From NCBI RefSeq assembly GCF_001618685.1, contig NZ_CP014342.1, positions 2,356,001 through 2,420,000 of the forward strand: a stretch of DNA of 64,000 nucleotides, given 5' to 3'. The translations under genes and the position numbers were made by a program. Source of the DNA: Geobacillus subterraneus. GTDB lineage: Bacteria; Bacillota; Bacilli; Bacillales; Anoxybacillaceae. Positions 44,917-53,549 of the stretch are shown here, piece after piece (within the stretch, counting starts at the first letter, position 1; every line of letters begins with the position of its first letter). Below the pieces are notes generated by a model that was not told where the DNA came from, made no database searches, and saw only the letters and a list, made by a program, of their open reading frames with translations.

Positions 44917-44930
44917 CGAAAACGTTTGCA
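44917..44930. promoter_or_regulatory. LacI-type operator, regulator promoter, site 4
   Basis: CGAAAACGTTTGCA, the fourth copy of the AAACGTTT core within 1.2 kb. Confidence 0.55.
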
Positions 44931-44967
44931 ATCTTTTTTTTGTGATAAACTCTCCCTTTAATTCCCA

Positions 44968-44998
44968 CCTATACCTCACCAACAGTTTGCTTATACTA
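44968..44998 (+). promoter_or_regulatory. Possible forespore (SigG-like) promoter of the SASP gene
   Basis: CCTATA, 17-base spacer, TTATACTA resembles a weak SigG site, 40 bases before the gene. Based on spacing and the gene type only. Confidence 0.35.
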
Positions 44999-45037
44999 AT
45001 GATGCCATATCGAAACATGACGAAGGAGGCAAAAAGA

Positions 45038-45238
45038 ATGGCACGTGGAAGCAACAAACTGCTTGTTCCAGGCATTGAACAAGCATTGGAACAAATTAAA
45101 TACGAAATCGCCCAAGAGTTTGGCGTGCAGCTCGGGGCTGGCACTGTTTCGCGCGCCAACGGCTCCGTCGGCGGGGAAATTACGAAACGGCTCGTCGCCC
45201 AAGCGCAAAGCGAGCTGGCAGGACGGAGAACAGAATAA
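45038..45238 (+). CDS. Alpha/beta-type small acid-soluble spore protein
   Basis: A 66-residue DNA-binding spore protein of the SspA/SspB family. [25 protein letters not shown] with the GPR protease cleavage site (YEIAQEFGV), [22 protein letters not shown] are the family core almost unchanged. It coats spore DNA and protects it from UV and heat. ATG 45038 follows GAAGGAGGCAAAAAG. A terminator follows immediately. Confidence 0.95.
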   Translation: MARGSNKLLVPGIEQALEQIKYEIAQEFGVQLGAGTVSRANGSVGGEITKRLVAQAQSELAGRRTE

Positions 45239-45266
45239 AGCCGAGCGTGATCACTCGGCTTTTTTC
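45236..45266 (+). terminator. Terminator of the SASP gene
   Basis: AAGCCGAG / CTCGGCTT stem followed by TTTT. It overlaps the 3' end of the convergent rsgI gene. Confidence 0.85.
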
Positions 45267-46300
45267 GTTTTGGAATCGATGATTGTCGGCTGGCGGTGGA
45301 CATTCGCCGGATCGCGGCGATCTTTCTTGTTGCTGCGGTCGTGCCGGCCATCCGCCGCCTTTTTCTCTACATAATGACCGCCCGGCCGCGACGGACGGGC
45401 GTTCCCATGGTTTTTCCCTTTCGGAGAAATCTCTTTGTCCGACGGGGGACTTTCTTTATTTGAATCGGTGTTTTTTCGCTCGTGCAACGGCTGTTTTTCT
45501 TTTTTCTGCTGCTTTGGTTTCTGTTCGCCATGCTTTTGTTTCATTTGCGCCGGCTGCTCTAGTTTTTGCCCTTTTACTGGTGATGGTTTCTTTTCCTTCT
45601 TTCCGCTTTGTCCTTTCTCTTTGTCTGGCTTGGTGGATGTGGACGAGGCCGGTTTTGCTTTTTTCTCGATCTGCAACAGTTTTCCGGTCGTCATTCCTTG
45701 CTCAGCTGCCCGGCTGCGCACTTCCATTGTGCTGTTTGCCGTTTTGATAACGATCCGGTCGTCCGCCACCGACCGCTCGATTTCAGCAAGCTCAGCGGAC
45801 AGCTTCCGCGCCGAGGAGGCGTTACGCTCTTTTTCCACCGTTGTAATGAGCACTTCGCCGCCTTCCTTTAAATAGCCCTTTTTTTCGCTTAATACAATAA
45901 TTTGTTCCGCCACCGCAGAAAACGGTTTATTTTTCCATGCAGGGAGCGCAGCGAGCACGTTTTTTCCTTCTTCATTATACGCCTTTAACGTCAATACGTG
46001 CAGATCATCGTCGACCCCCGCTTCAATGCTCGGATTAATGTCGATCGACATATATGCGTACACCGCGCCGGAAGGCCACTGAATCCAAGTGGTGACAAGC
46101 AGCACGGCCGCTGCCAAAGCGCTCACCAATGCATATCGAAACGAACGACGGTGAAATGGAAAGGTTTTTTTTACTGCACCTGCTTCAATCTCTTCTCCAA
46201 CTTCATACTCCCCTTCCTTTTTCACCCGGAGAAATTCCCCCTCGGTCGTCAATACGGTGACAAACTCTTCGTCCAATTCCAGCACAATCCCCTTCTTCAC
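45251..46300 (-). CDS. rsgI: RsgI-type anti-sigma-I factor
   Basis: A 349-residue membrane protein. Residues 1-50 are the RsgI N-terminal domain that binds SigI (MKKGIVLELDEEFVTVLTTEGEFLRVKK). One membrane helix lies near residues 56-76 (YALVSALAAAVLLVTTW). AYMSIDINPSIEAGVD starts the conserved extracytoplasmic domain, and the last 130 residues are low-complexity, Lys/Glu/Gln-rich and probably wall-associated. It overlaps the end of sigI by 4 bases and controls SigI in response to heat or envelope stress. Confidence 0.9.
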   Translation of the reverse strand: MKKGIVLELDEEFVTVLTTEGEFLRVKKEGEYEVGEEIEAGAVKKTFPFHRRSFRYALVSALAAAVLLVTTWIQWPSGAVYAYMSIDINPSIEAGVDDDLHVLTLKAYNEEGKNVLAALPAWKNKPFSAVAEQIIVLSEKKGYLKEGGEVLITTVEKERNASSARKLSAELAEIERSVADDRIVIKTANSTMEVRSRAAEQGMTTGKLLQIEKKAKPASSTSTKPDKEKGQSGKKEKKPSPVKGQKLEQPAQMKQKHGEQKPKQQKKEKQPLHERKNTDSNKESPPSDKEISPKGKNHGNARPSRPGGHYVEKKAADGRHDRSNKKDRRDPANVHRQPTIIDSKTKKAE

Positions 46301-47037
46301 GATGGAAGCACCCCTTTTATATAGTCCTTTAAGTAAATATAATCGCCCGCCAAAATGACCGCGACCGCAATAATATATTTTCTGTTTCTCTCAATCGTCT
46401 TGCGGCTGACGGACGCCATCGTTTCCAACTGTTTGATCGGCAGCTGTTTTTTTTGAAACAACAGGCCAAGCAGCTCCTCTTTCTCTACGAGGAGTTGGGC
46501 TACGCGGATGGCGTTTAGGCGGGCGTCTTTATGTTTTGGCGACTGTTCAACTAAATCGTGAAAATGAATGCCGAATTGTTTCAGCACTTGCTGGTAATGG
46601 ATGATTTCTTCCCGACGCTGCTCTTGTTCGATTTGCTTGTAAAATTCATCGACAGAGAGCTTGGCGTCCAAGTACGCTTGCGCCGTTTGCTCGCCGTCTT
46701 CCTTGTCCTCCGTATACCATACTGCATCCCGTGCTCTCGCCTCTTTCCGAATGTAATCGATAAGGCGCCGTTTAATGAGCAGCTCGGCAAACGAGAGGAA
46801 AGAACCTCCTTTATGCGGCGCATATTTCTCAATCGCCTCGTTAAAAGCGATCAACCCGATGCTCGCTTCGTCATCCTCTTCGCGAATGAACCGCTTGCAC
46901 ACGCTCGAAACCGTTTTGGCGATAAACGGCTTATATTGTTGGATGAATTCGTTGCGAAGCGCTTCATTCCCCTGTTGAATTTCCTCAACCGTCCGTTCAA
47001 GCGTTCTTTCTCTCTTTTTTAATAATGTGCCAAACAT
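46297..47037 (-). CDS. sigI: RNA polymerase sigma factor SigI
   Basis: A 246-residue alternative sigma factor. The region 2-like part is AKTVSSVCKRFIREEDDEAS, IGLIAFNEAIEKYAPHKGGS, FLSFAELLIKRRLIDYIRKE. The C-terminal part (KQLETMASVSRKTIERNRKYIIAVAVIL) matches the SigI-specific DNA-binding region. SigI directs heat-shock and wall-related genes in Bacillus. ATG 47037 follows GGGGTGAAATCG; a TTG three codons earlier is possible. Cotranscribed with rsgI. Confidence 0.92.
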   Translation of the reverse strand: MFGTLLKKRERTLERTVEEIQQGNEALRNEFIQQYKPFIAKTVSSVCKRFIREEDDEASIGLIAFNEAIEKYAPHKGGSFLSFAELLIKRRLIDYIRKEARARDAVWYTEDKEDGEQTAQAYLDAKLSVDEFYKQIEQEQRREEIIHYQQVLKQFGIHFHDLVEQSPKHKDARLNAIRVAQLLVEKEELLGLLFQKKQLPIKQLETMASVSRKTIERNRKYIIAVAVILAGDYIYLKDYIKGVLPS

Positions 47038-47300
47038 CGATTTCACCCCGCTTATACAAGACGGACTGACGCTTTTTCCTTACACTATTCGTACATAGTA
47101 AGGGAAATACGGGCGTCATTCAAGAAAAAAATCATTCCAGGCGGGAGTCTAAACGGATCGGATCGCTGATCTTACTCACCGAACTCGAGAAGTACACGTA
47201 TACACCTTGCAAAATGATGGATTTTTCCTCGTTCGTCCATATCATCATTTTTCTGTCTATGATGGAGTATATGGTTTCGTTGCCATTCGCATGTAACCGA

Positions 47301-47347
47301 ACGAAAAAGAGGCTTTCCCACCTCTCGGTTCAGGAAAGCCTCTTCTT
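47301..47347 (-). terminator. Terminator after the ApcT-type transporter gene
   Basis: Reverse strand AAGAGGCTTTCC / GGAAAGCCTCTT with a 15-base loop and a T-run. The rest of 47.1-47.3 kb shows no gene. Confidence 0.85.
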
Positions 47348-47361
47348 TTTCAGTTGGCCAA

Positions 47362-48777
47362 TTAACCGACTTTTTCTTCACTTTTAGCTATTTCGTTAAG
47401 CGCGCTATGCTTGCGGCCGTAGACAAAGTAAATGACCAAACCAATCAGCAGCCACGAGATAAAACCGATCCATGTCGTCATCGGGAGCTGAAGAACTAAG
47501 TAGCCGCAGAACAAGACGGCTAAAATCGGGATGACCGGAACGAACGGGACGCGGAACGCCCGCTTTAAGTTCGGCTGCGTTTTGCGCAGCACAAGAACGC
47601 CAATTGAAACGGTAATAAAGGCAAAGAGCGTCCCAATGTTCGTCAGTTCCGCCAGTTTGTTCAGCGGGATGATGCCGGCGAATACCGCTACAGCCGCTCC
47701 CGTCAGCCACGTATTGACATACGGCACTTGGCGCGTCGGGCTGATGCGAGCAAACACTTTCGGCAGCAAACCGTCGCGGCTGATCGCATAAAAGAGACGT
47801 GTCTGCCCGTAAAGCATGACAAGCAGCACCGTCGTGATGCCTCCGATCGCCCCGAGCGAAATAAAGCCGGCGACCCAGTCTTGATTGATATAGTTTAACG
47901 CGAACGCCACCGGGTTTTTTACGTTCAATTGATCGTACGGAACGATGCCCGTCAGCACGAGCGAAACAGCGATGTACAATAACGTGCAGACAAGCAACGA
48001 CACGATGATGCCAATTGGCATATTGCGTTGCGGGTTGCGCACTTCTTCCGCCGCGGTCGACACCGCATCAAACCCGATGTAAGCGAAAAACACTGTTGCA
48101 GCGCCGGTCGCAACACCTGCAAATCCATATGGCATAAACGGCGTCCAGTTTTCCGGCTTGACATACCAAACGCCAACCGCCAAGAAAAGCAAGATGACAG
48201 CCACTTTAATAAAAACCACGACCGTATTGAAACGGGCCGATTTTTTCGCACCCATGTTCAGTAAAAACGTAATGAACAAAATAATGAGAATAGCCGGCAA
48301 ATCGATGATTGTGCCTTTCTCCGGATTATATGCGCTCGTGAGCGCCTTCGGCAGCTCAATGCCAAACCCAGCGAGCAGGCCTTGGAAATAGCCGGACCAG
48401 CCGGCGGCGACCGCTGATGAAGCGACCCCATATTCCAAAATCAAGTCCCAACCTAAAATCCAAGCGAACAGTTCACCAAATGTGGCATAGCTATATGTGT
48501 ACGCGCTTCCCGACACCGGTACGGTCGAAGCAAACTCAGCGTAACAAAGCGCCGCAAACACGCAAGCCAAGGCAGATAAAATAAACGAGAGAACGAGCGC
48601 CGGACCGGCATGCTCTGCCGCAGCCACCCCGGTCAGGACGAAAATGCCCGTCCCGATAATGGCACCGATGCCGAGCATCGTTAAGTCGAATGCCCCTAAC
48701 TCTTTCCGCAGCGAGGCTCCTTTCGCCCCCGATTCGTTTAAAAGCGCCTGAATCGGTTTTTTACGAAACAAATTCAT
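47362..48777 (-). CDS. APC-family amino acid transporter (GkApcT/YfnA-like)
   Basis: A 471-residue transporter with 12 helices. From MNLFRKKPIQ through LGIGAIIGTGIFVLTGVAAA and FFAYIGFDAVSTAAEEVRNP it closely resembles, from memory, the structurally studied ApcT (CAT homologue) of Geobacillus kaustophilus, which takes up alanine and other amino acids with protons. The substrate-binding GTGIF loop and the FAYIGFD helix are intact. ATG 48777 follows GGGGAGACATCCG; the open frame extends 57 codons upstream over the promoter and is not coding. Confidence 0.9.
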   Translation of the reverse strand: MNLFRKKPIQALLNESGAKGASLRKELGAFDLTMLGIGAIIGTGIFVLTGVAAAEHAGPALVLSFILSALACVFAALCYAEFASTVPVSGSAYTYSYATFGELFAWILGWDLILEYGVASSAVAAGWSGYFQGLLAGFGIELPKALTSAYNPEKGTIIDLPAILIILFITFLLNMGAKKSARFNTVVVFIKVAVILLFLAVGVWYVKPENWTPFMPYGFAGVATGAATVFFAYIGFDAVSTAAEEVRNPQRNMPIGIIVSLLVCTLLYIAVSLVLTGIVPYDQLNVKNPVAFALNYINQDWVAGFISLGAIGGITTVLLVMLYGQTRLFYAISRDGLLPKVFARISPTRQVPYVNTWLTGAAVAVFAGIIPLNKLAELTNIGTLFAFITVSIGVLVLRKTQPNLKRAFRVPFVPVIPILAVLFCGYLVLQLPMTTWIGFISWLLIGLVIYFVYGRKHSALNEIAKSEEKVG

Positions 48778-48841
48778 CGGATGTCTCCCCTTGTTGTTTT
48801 TTGTAGAAAATTGTCGAATTTGATCGACAGGCACAGTGAGC

Positions 48842-48870
48842 ATTTTACATGATCTTTGTTTTTTTGTAAA
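48842..48870 (-). promoter_or_regulatory. SigA-type promoter of the ApcT-like gene
   Basis: Reverse strand TTTACA and TAAAAT with a 17-base spacer, 65 bases before the start. Confidence 0.7.
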
Positions 48871-48958
48871 GTGCGAAAATAAGAAAAACAGAAAAAAATT
48901 TTTTTGTTTTACGCGGTAAAGCAAAAAACATTTCTCTAATAATAACAAAAAAAATCAA

Positions 48959-48987
48959 TTTACAAATTTTTCAGATAAATATATAAT
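48959..48987 (+). promoter_or_regulatory. SigA-type promoter of the acetate symporter unit
   Basis: TTTACA and a perfect TATAAT with a 17-base spacer. Confidence 0.75.
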
Positions 48988-49060
48988 GAATGTGTGACAA
49001 ATTTGTGACAAGAAAGGAGGTTTCCTGACGCTGCCGGCCTTTATGTTCCGTCATCTCATT

Positions 49061-49074
49061 TGAAAACGCTTTAA
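49061..49074 (+). promoter_or_regulatory. CcpA cre site
   Basis: TGAAAACGCTTTAA matches the catabolite-responsive element consensus and lies 74 bases downstream of the -10, a roadblock position. Confidence 0.75.
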
Positions 49075-49095
49075 CAAAGACAGGGAGGGATCCAT

Positions 49096-49437
49096 ATGGC
49101 AGTAAAAAAACAATCCTTTGCCGAACAGGCAGTTGTTGATTATGAAGCAATCGCCCAATCCGCCTCGTTTCGTGGCCTTATCCGAGAGAAAAAAGCCTTT
49201 ATTATTCCAGCGACGTTCTTTTTCTTTGCATTTTACCTCATCCTTCCGATCTTGACGTCGTACTCAAAGGTGCTCAACGCGCCAGCAATCGGGCCGGTTA
49301 GTTGGGCGTGGCTGTTCGCCTTCGCACAATTTGCCATGACTTGGGCTTTATGCATCCTTTATTCGAAACGGGCTGCCAAGTTTGACGACATCGTTGAACA
49401 AGTAAAACAGGAAGCGAAGGAAGGAGGAAACGCTTAA
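49096..49437 (+). CDS. DUF485 membrane protein (YwcB/YjcH-like)
   Basis: A 113-residue protein with two membrane helices (FIIPATFFFFAFYLILPIL and WLFAFAQFAMTWALCILY) after a cytoplasmic SFRGLIREKKAF segment. This is the small DUF485 partner always found in front of acetate/solute symporter genes. Its role is not established; it may help membrane insertion or stability of the symporter. ATG 49096 follows AGGGAGGGATCCAT. Its stop overlaps the next start by one base. Confidence 0.9.
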   Translation: MAVKKQSFAEQAVVDYEAIAQSASFRGLIREKKAFIIPATFFFFAFYLILPILTSYSKVLNAPAIGPVSWAWLFAFAQFAMTWALCILYSKRAAKFDDIVEQVKQEAKEGGNA

Positions 49438-50972
49438 TGAACGGATTAGCCTTTTTCCTCTTCCTCGTCATCGTCGCCTTGACGCTTGTCATTACGTACT
49501 ATGCCTCGAAACGGACGAAAACGACGAGCGATTTTTACACCGCTGACAGCAGCCTAACCGGATGGCAAAATGGACTGGCCATCGCCGGCGATTATATGTC
49601 TGCCGCCTCCTTTTTAGGCATTGCCGGCATGATCGCCCTGGCTGGATTTGACGGCTTCTTCTACAGCATCGGTTTCCTTGTTGCCTATCTTGTCGTCCTG
49701 TATATCGTCGCCGAGCCGCTTCGCAATCTTGGCAAGTACACGATGGCCGACATGATCGCCGCCCGTTTTGATGATAAAAAAGTGCGCGGTGTCGCCGCCT
49801 TGAATACGATCGCCATCTCGACTTTTTATATGATTGCACAACTTGTCGGCGCCGGCGGCCTTATTAAGCTCCTGCTTGGGCTCGATTACATTTATTCCGT
49901 CTTGATCGTCGGCATTTTAATGACCGTGTATGTCGTGTTCGGCGGCATGACGGCCACGAGCTGGGTGCAAATCATCAAAGCCGTCTTGTTGATGGTCGGT
50001 ACGTTTATCATTTCCATCATCGTCTTTGCTAAATTCGACTTCAGCATCGCCAAAATGTTCCACGAGATGAAAACAGCAACACCGCTTGGCGATGCGTTTT
50101 TAAACCCGGGCAACAAGTTTAAAAATCCGCTGGACACGATTTCGCTCAACTTGGCGCTCGTCTTAGGGACGGCTGGATTGCCGCACATTTTAATCCGCTT
50201 CTTCACCGTCAAAGACGCACCGACTGCGCGCAAGTCAGTCGTTTATGCAACATGGGTTATCGGCATTTTCTATGTTTTAACCATCTTTTTAGGATTTGGC
50301 GCTGCTGCGTTTGTCGGTCATGATAACATCGTCGCCGCTGACCCTGCCGGCAATATGGCAGCCCCGCTTCTAGCCGAAGCGCTTGGTGGAGATTTCTTAT
50401 TTGCTTTTGTTGCCGCGGTTGCCTTTGCCACGATTTTGGCGGTTGTCGCCGGGCTTGTGTTGTCAGCGGCCTCGGCGTTTGCCCACGACTTTTACAGCCA
50501 TATTTTGCGGCGCGGCCAGGCAACGGAAAAAGAACAAATGCTTGCTGCCCGCTGGGCATCGGTCGGCGTCTCGGTATTATCGATTTTGTTAGCGCTGTTT
50601 GCCCAAAAAATGAACGTTGCCTTCCTTGTGTCGCTCGCCTTTGCCGTCGCTGCAAGCGCCAACTTGCCGACGATCGTCTTTACGATCTTCTGGCGTCGCT
50701 TTAATACGACAGGAGCCATTACTGGCATGCTCGTTGGCTTGATCAGCGCCCTGTTGCTCGTCTTCTTCAGCCCGAACGTCTGGTCGCCGCAGCCAGGAGC
50801 CGCCATTTTCGTTGGCGAACCGCTCTTTAAACTCGCCAATCCAGGCATTATTTCCATTCCGCTCGGTTTTATCGGCGCCATCATCGGAACGCTCGTCTCA
50901 TCGAAAAAAGCGGACGAAAAGAAATATACCGAAATTGTCGTCAAGGCGAATACTGGGATCGGACGCGTGTAA
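49437..50972 (+). CDS. actP: Cation:acetate symporter (ActP-like, SSS family)
   Basis: A 511-residue sodium:solute symporter with 13 helices. FYTADSSLTGWQNGLAIAGDYMSAASFLGI and GKYTMADMIAARF near the start, GLPHILIRFFTVKDAPTARKS in the middle and AVAASANLPTIVFTIFWRRFN near the end are ActP/YwcA hallmarks. It imports acetate or short-chain monocarboxylates. Together with the cre site upstream this gives a glucose-repressed acetate uptake unit. Confidence 0.9.
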   Translation: MNGLAFFLFLVIVALTLVITYYASKRTKTTSDFYTADSSLTGWQNGLAIAGDYMSAASFLGIAGMIALAGFDGFFYSIGFLVAYLVVLYIVAEPLRNLGKYTMADMIAARFDDKKVRGVAALNTIAISTFYMIAQLVGAGGLIKLLLGLDYIYSVLIVGILMTVYVVFGGMTATSWVQIIKAVLLMVGTFIISIIVFAKFDFSIAKMFHEMKTATPLGDAFLNPGNKFKNPLDTISLNLALVLGTAGLPHILIRFFTVKDAPTARKSVVYATWVIGIFYVLTIFLGFGAAAFVGHDNIVAADPAGNMAAPLLAEALGGDFLFAFVAAVAFATILAVVAGLVLSAASAFAHDFYSHILRRGQATEKEQMLAARWASVGVSVLSILLALFAQKMNVAFLVSLAFAVAASANLPTIVFTIFWRRFNTTGAITGMLVGLISALLLVFFSPNVWSPQPGAAIFVGEPLFKLANPGIISIPLGFIGAIIGTLVSSKKADEKKYTEIVVKANTGIGRV

Positions 50973-50986
50973 CACAACGAAGAAGG

Positions 50987-51025
50987 GGCTGATCCAAAAC
51001 GCGAATGCGTTTTGGGTCAGCCCCA
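50987..51025. terminator. Long terminator hairpin between convergent genes
   Basis: GGGGCTGATCCAAAACGC / GCGTTTTGGGTCAGCCCC is nearly perfect over 18 bases. The flanking T/A runs are short. Confidence 0.75.
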
Positions 51026-51033
51026 AATTGGCG

Positions 51034-51528
51034 TTACAACAGTTTGTATAGGTAATATTCATTGACAAATTCTCCGCCCACTCTTAATGATTGAACCCTC
51101 TCGCCTTCTAATACGAATCCCATCTTCCTATATAAGTTGAACGCCTTATCGTTCCCTTTCATGACCGTAAGTCCTAATCTCGAAATTCCAACTTCCTTTG
51201 CCCACTCAAACGCTTTGTTGAATAGTTTAGTGGCAATGCCCTGTCCTTGATAGTCTTCAAGAACTCCCAAAACAACATTGGCAGAATGTCGATTTCGTTT
51301 TACATCGCCTCCTATGACAGCAAGGAACCCGACAAGCTTGTTTTCAGTTTCAGCAACAAAGATCATTTTATTCGGTTCAAACAACATTCTTTCAATCGAT
51401 TTACTTTGTTGTTCAACCGTTGTTTGCCGTTCGCCAGGCTCAAATAACATAAAACCAGATTCATCAATTTTTTTGCACAACTCCAAGAAATTTTCCGCAT
51501 CGCTAACGTCAATCGGTCTTATGATCAT
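51034..51528 (-). CDS. GNAT-family acetyltransferase
   Basis: A 164-residue protein. MIIRPIDVSDAENFLELCKK is a standard start, VVLGVLEDYQGQGIATKLFNKAF the acetyl-CoA site, and GNDKAFNLYRKMGFVLEGER the C-terminal motif of RimI-like acetyltransferases. The substrate is unknown. Its lower GC content and codon use (many AT-ending codons) differ from the neighbours, which suggests a more recent arrival. Confidence 0.85.
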   Translation of the reverse strand: MIIRPIDVSDAENFLELCKKIDESGFMLFEPGERQTTVEQQSKSIERMLFEPNKMIFVAETENKLVGFLAVIGGDVKRNRHSANVVLGVLEDYQGQGIATKLFNKAFEWAKEVGISRLGLTVMKGNDKAFNLYRKMGFVLEGERVQSLRVGGEFVNEYYLYKLL

Positions 51529-51585
51529 TTTTTTCTTTTCCCCTTTATGTAAACTCCTTGGAATGCTTATTGAATGCGATCCGCT

Positions 51586-52713
51586 TTATGCCGTCGTCGC
51601 GCAATGGAACAACTTGGCAAACTGTGTATACCGCTCGACTTGGCGGCGGTCGACATCATAGCCGATGCCGGGGGCGTCCGGCACGCGAATCAAGCCGCCT
51701 TGCACCTCGACTTCCGGCGTGATAATATCCCGCTCCCAATAATGGGACGACGCGGCGGTATCGCCGGGAAGGGTAAAGTTTTCTAATGTCGTGATGGCGA
51801 TATTGTGGGCACGCCCAACGCCCGCTTCGAGCATTCCCCCGCACCAGACCGGCACGCCGCGCTCAAGGCAAAGATCATGAATGCGCCTCGCTTCCTCCAA
51901 TCCGCCGACACGCCCAATTTTGATATTGATGATGCGGCAACTGCCAAGCTCAAGCGCCTTGCGTGCATCGTCATAGGAACGAACGCTTTCATCAAGGCAA
52001 AGCGGCGTCTCAAGGAGCGCCTGCAATCGCGCATGATCGATGAGATCGTCAGCTGCCAGCGGCTGTTCGATCATCATCAGCCCAAACTCATCGAGCGCCT
52101 GAAGCCGCTTGGCGTCAGCGAGCGTATACGCCGAATTGGCATCCGCCATGAGCGGCACGTCGGGAAACGCGCGCCGCACGTCGCGAATGACATCAACATC
52201 CCATCCCGGTTTGATCTTCACTTTGATCCGCCGGTACCCTTGCGCCACATACCGCTCAATCACCTGGAGCAGATCGGCAACCGTCGGCTGGATGCCGATG
52301 CTGACGCCGACTTCAATCTCCCTTTTCGTTCCGCCCAATAACCGATAAAGCGGAACGCCAAGCTGCTTCGCATACAAGTCCCACACCGCCCCTTCAAGCG
52401 CCGCTTTTGCCATGTTGTTTTGGCGGATGGCGGCAAATCGCTCTGGCAATTCCGCTGGATGCCTAAGCGGCTCCGAAAACAAGAGCGGCACGAGAAACTC
52501 TTCAAGCATATGCCAGTTCGTTTTCACCGTTTCCTCGCTGTACCACGGGGCGGAAAACGCAACCGATTCGCCCCAGCCGGAAACGCCATCGCAGTCGACC
52601 GCCTCCACTAAAATCAACTCTTTCGTTTGAAACGTGCCGAAGCTCGTTGTAAACGGCGACTTCAACTCCATGTGCAAATGGCGCAATATGACGTACTCAA
52701 TGCTGATCGTCAT
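51586..52713 (-). CDS. N-succinylamino acid racemase / o-succinylbenzoate synthase-family enzyme
   Basis: An enolase-superfamily enzyme of 375 residues. [20 protein letters not shown] opens the capping domain. KVKIKPGWD carries the KxK catalytic lysine, [10 protein letters not shown] and [11 protein letters not shown] the metal ligands, and LDESVRS the third acidic ligand, with [10 protein letters not shown] holding the second lysine. It closely matches the Geobacillus NSAR/NAAAR group in length and motifs. Its operon partners are a GNAT protein and an M20 peptidase, the set described for conversion of D- to L-amino acids through N-succinyl intermediates. No other men genes are nearby. Confidence 0.88.
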   Translation of the reverse strand: MTISIEYVILRHLHMELKSPFTTSFGTFQTKELILVEAVDCDGVSGWGESVAFSAPWYSEETVKTNWHMLEEFLVPLLFSEPLRHPAELPERFAAIRQNNMAKAALEGAVWDLYAKQLGVPLYRLLGGTKREIEVGVSIGIQPTVADLLQVIERYVAQGYRRIKVKIKPGWDVDVIRDVRRAFPDVPLMADANSAYTLADAKRLQALDEFGLMMIEQPLAADDLIDHARLQALLETPLCLDESVRSYDDARKALELGSCRIINIKIGRVGGLEEARRIHDLCLERGVPVWCGGMLEAGVGRAHNIAITTLENFTLPGDTAASSHYWERDIITPEVEVQGGLIRVPDAPGIGYDVDRRQVERYTQFAKLFHCATTA

Positions 52714-52736
52714 TCCTCTTCCCCTTTCTGCGGCAG

Positions 52737-53549
52737 TCATTCGTTTCTCCTCACCCATATGTAGTGCATCGCCGGCTCCCCGGAACGGCGCCAAGCGCCG
52801 GCGGCAATCCAGCCTTCCGTGAGCAACCGCTGAAACAGAGCGCGCGTCGCCAGCCGCCACTCAAGCGCCAGCGCGAGATCCCGCTCTTTCAGCTGCGGAA
52901 AGTCAAGCGGAACCGCAGCCAACAACAACGGCGCCGCTGTTTCATCGATGTCTCTCAGCACGGGCCGCAACAGACCGTCAGCCCTTTGACCTGCCTCGAG
53001 CACCGTCAGACTTCTGGCCTTGAGAAGATCAGCTTTAGCCAAGCTCCGCTCCCCGGTCGGACGCTCATCAAGCCGCCATTCGACAATGAAGCGGTCGGAC
53101 GGCAGTTGACCGTTCAACGCGTCATTCATTTCGCCGTAGCAGTTTTCCACATACTCGACGCCAAGGGCCCCAAGCTTCGCCAAGTTCAAATAGCCGTTTC
53201 GACTTTGCAACGGGTCATACGTCCAGCGGATGACTCGATAACCGCGCCGCCGCGCTTCTTCGGCTTGCTTCATTTTTAAGCGGTAGCCGATCCCTTGATC
53301 GCGAAACGGTTTGGCAATCCCCATCATGTGCGAACAAAGATACACTTCCCCGTTTTGCATTCCAGGAAAACTATAGACAAAGCCGACAAGTTTTCCGTCC
53401 GCGTACGCCCCGATCGCAATGCCGCCGTTTTTCACCGCTGTCAACGTTTGGTGAAGCGGGATTGGCGCTGTCCCCCAAACGTCCGCCTCCAACTCAGCCA
53501 TTTCTTTTAGCTGTTCCATCGTCTCAATGATTTGCAGCGACAGAGGCAC
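52737..53549 (-). CDS. GNAT-family N-succinyltransferase for D-amino acids (predicted)
   Basis: A 270-residue protein with a GNAT core ([54 protein letters not shown]). A C-terminal extension of about 130 residues is shared by a family that sits next to NSAR genes. By that context it would place a succinyl group on D-amino acids. GTG 53549 is the start, preceded by GGGGGAGAACGAGC and overlapping the M20 gene by 26 bases. The activity is inferred from the operon, not from the sequence. Confidence 0.78.
   Translation of the reverse strand: MPLSLQIIETMEQLKEMAELEADVWGTAPIPLHQTLTAVKNGGIAIGAYADGKLVGFVYSFPGMQNGEVYLCSHMMGIAKPFRDQGIGYRLKMKQAEEARRRGYRVIRWTYDPLQSRNGYLNLAKLGALGVEYVENCYGEMNDALNGQLPSDRFIVEWRLDERPTGERSLAKADLLKARSLTVLEAGQRADGLLRPVLRDIDETAAPLLLAAVPLDFPQLKERDLALALEWRLATRALFQRLLTEGWIAAGAWRRSGEPAMHYIWVRRNE

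Noticed and set aside
47172-47381. A 69-codon reverse-strand frame between sigI and the transporter gene
   Set aside because: It crosses a strong terminator, has no ribosome site and no recognisable sequence.
51586-52713. Assignment of the enolase-superfamily gene as a menaquinone menC
   Set aside because: No other men genes are near, and the operon partners are a succinyltransferase and deacylase; dual OSBS activity is possible but not the obvious role.
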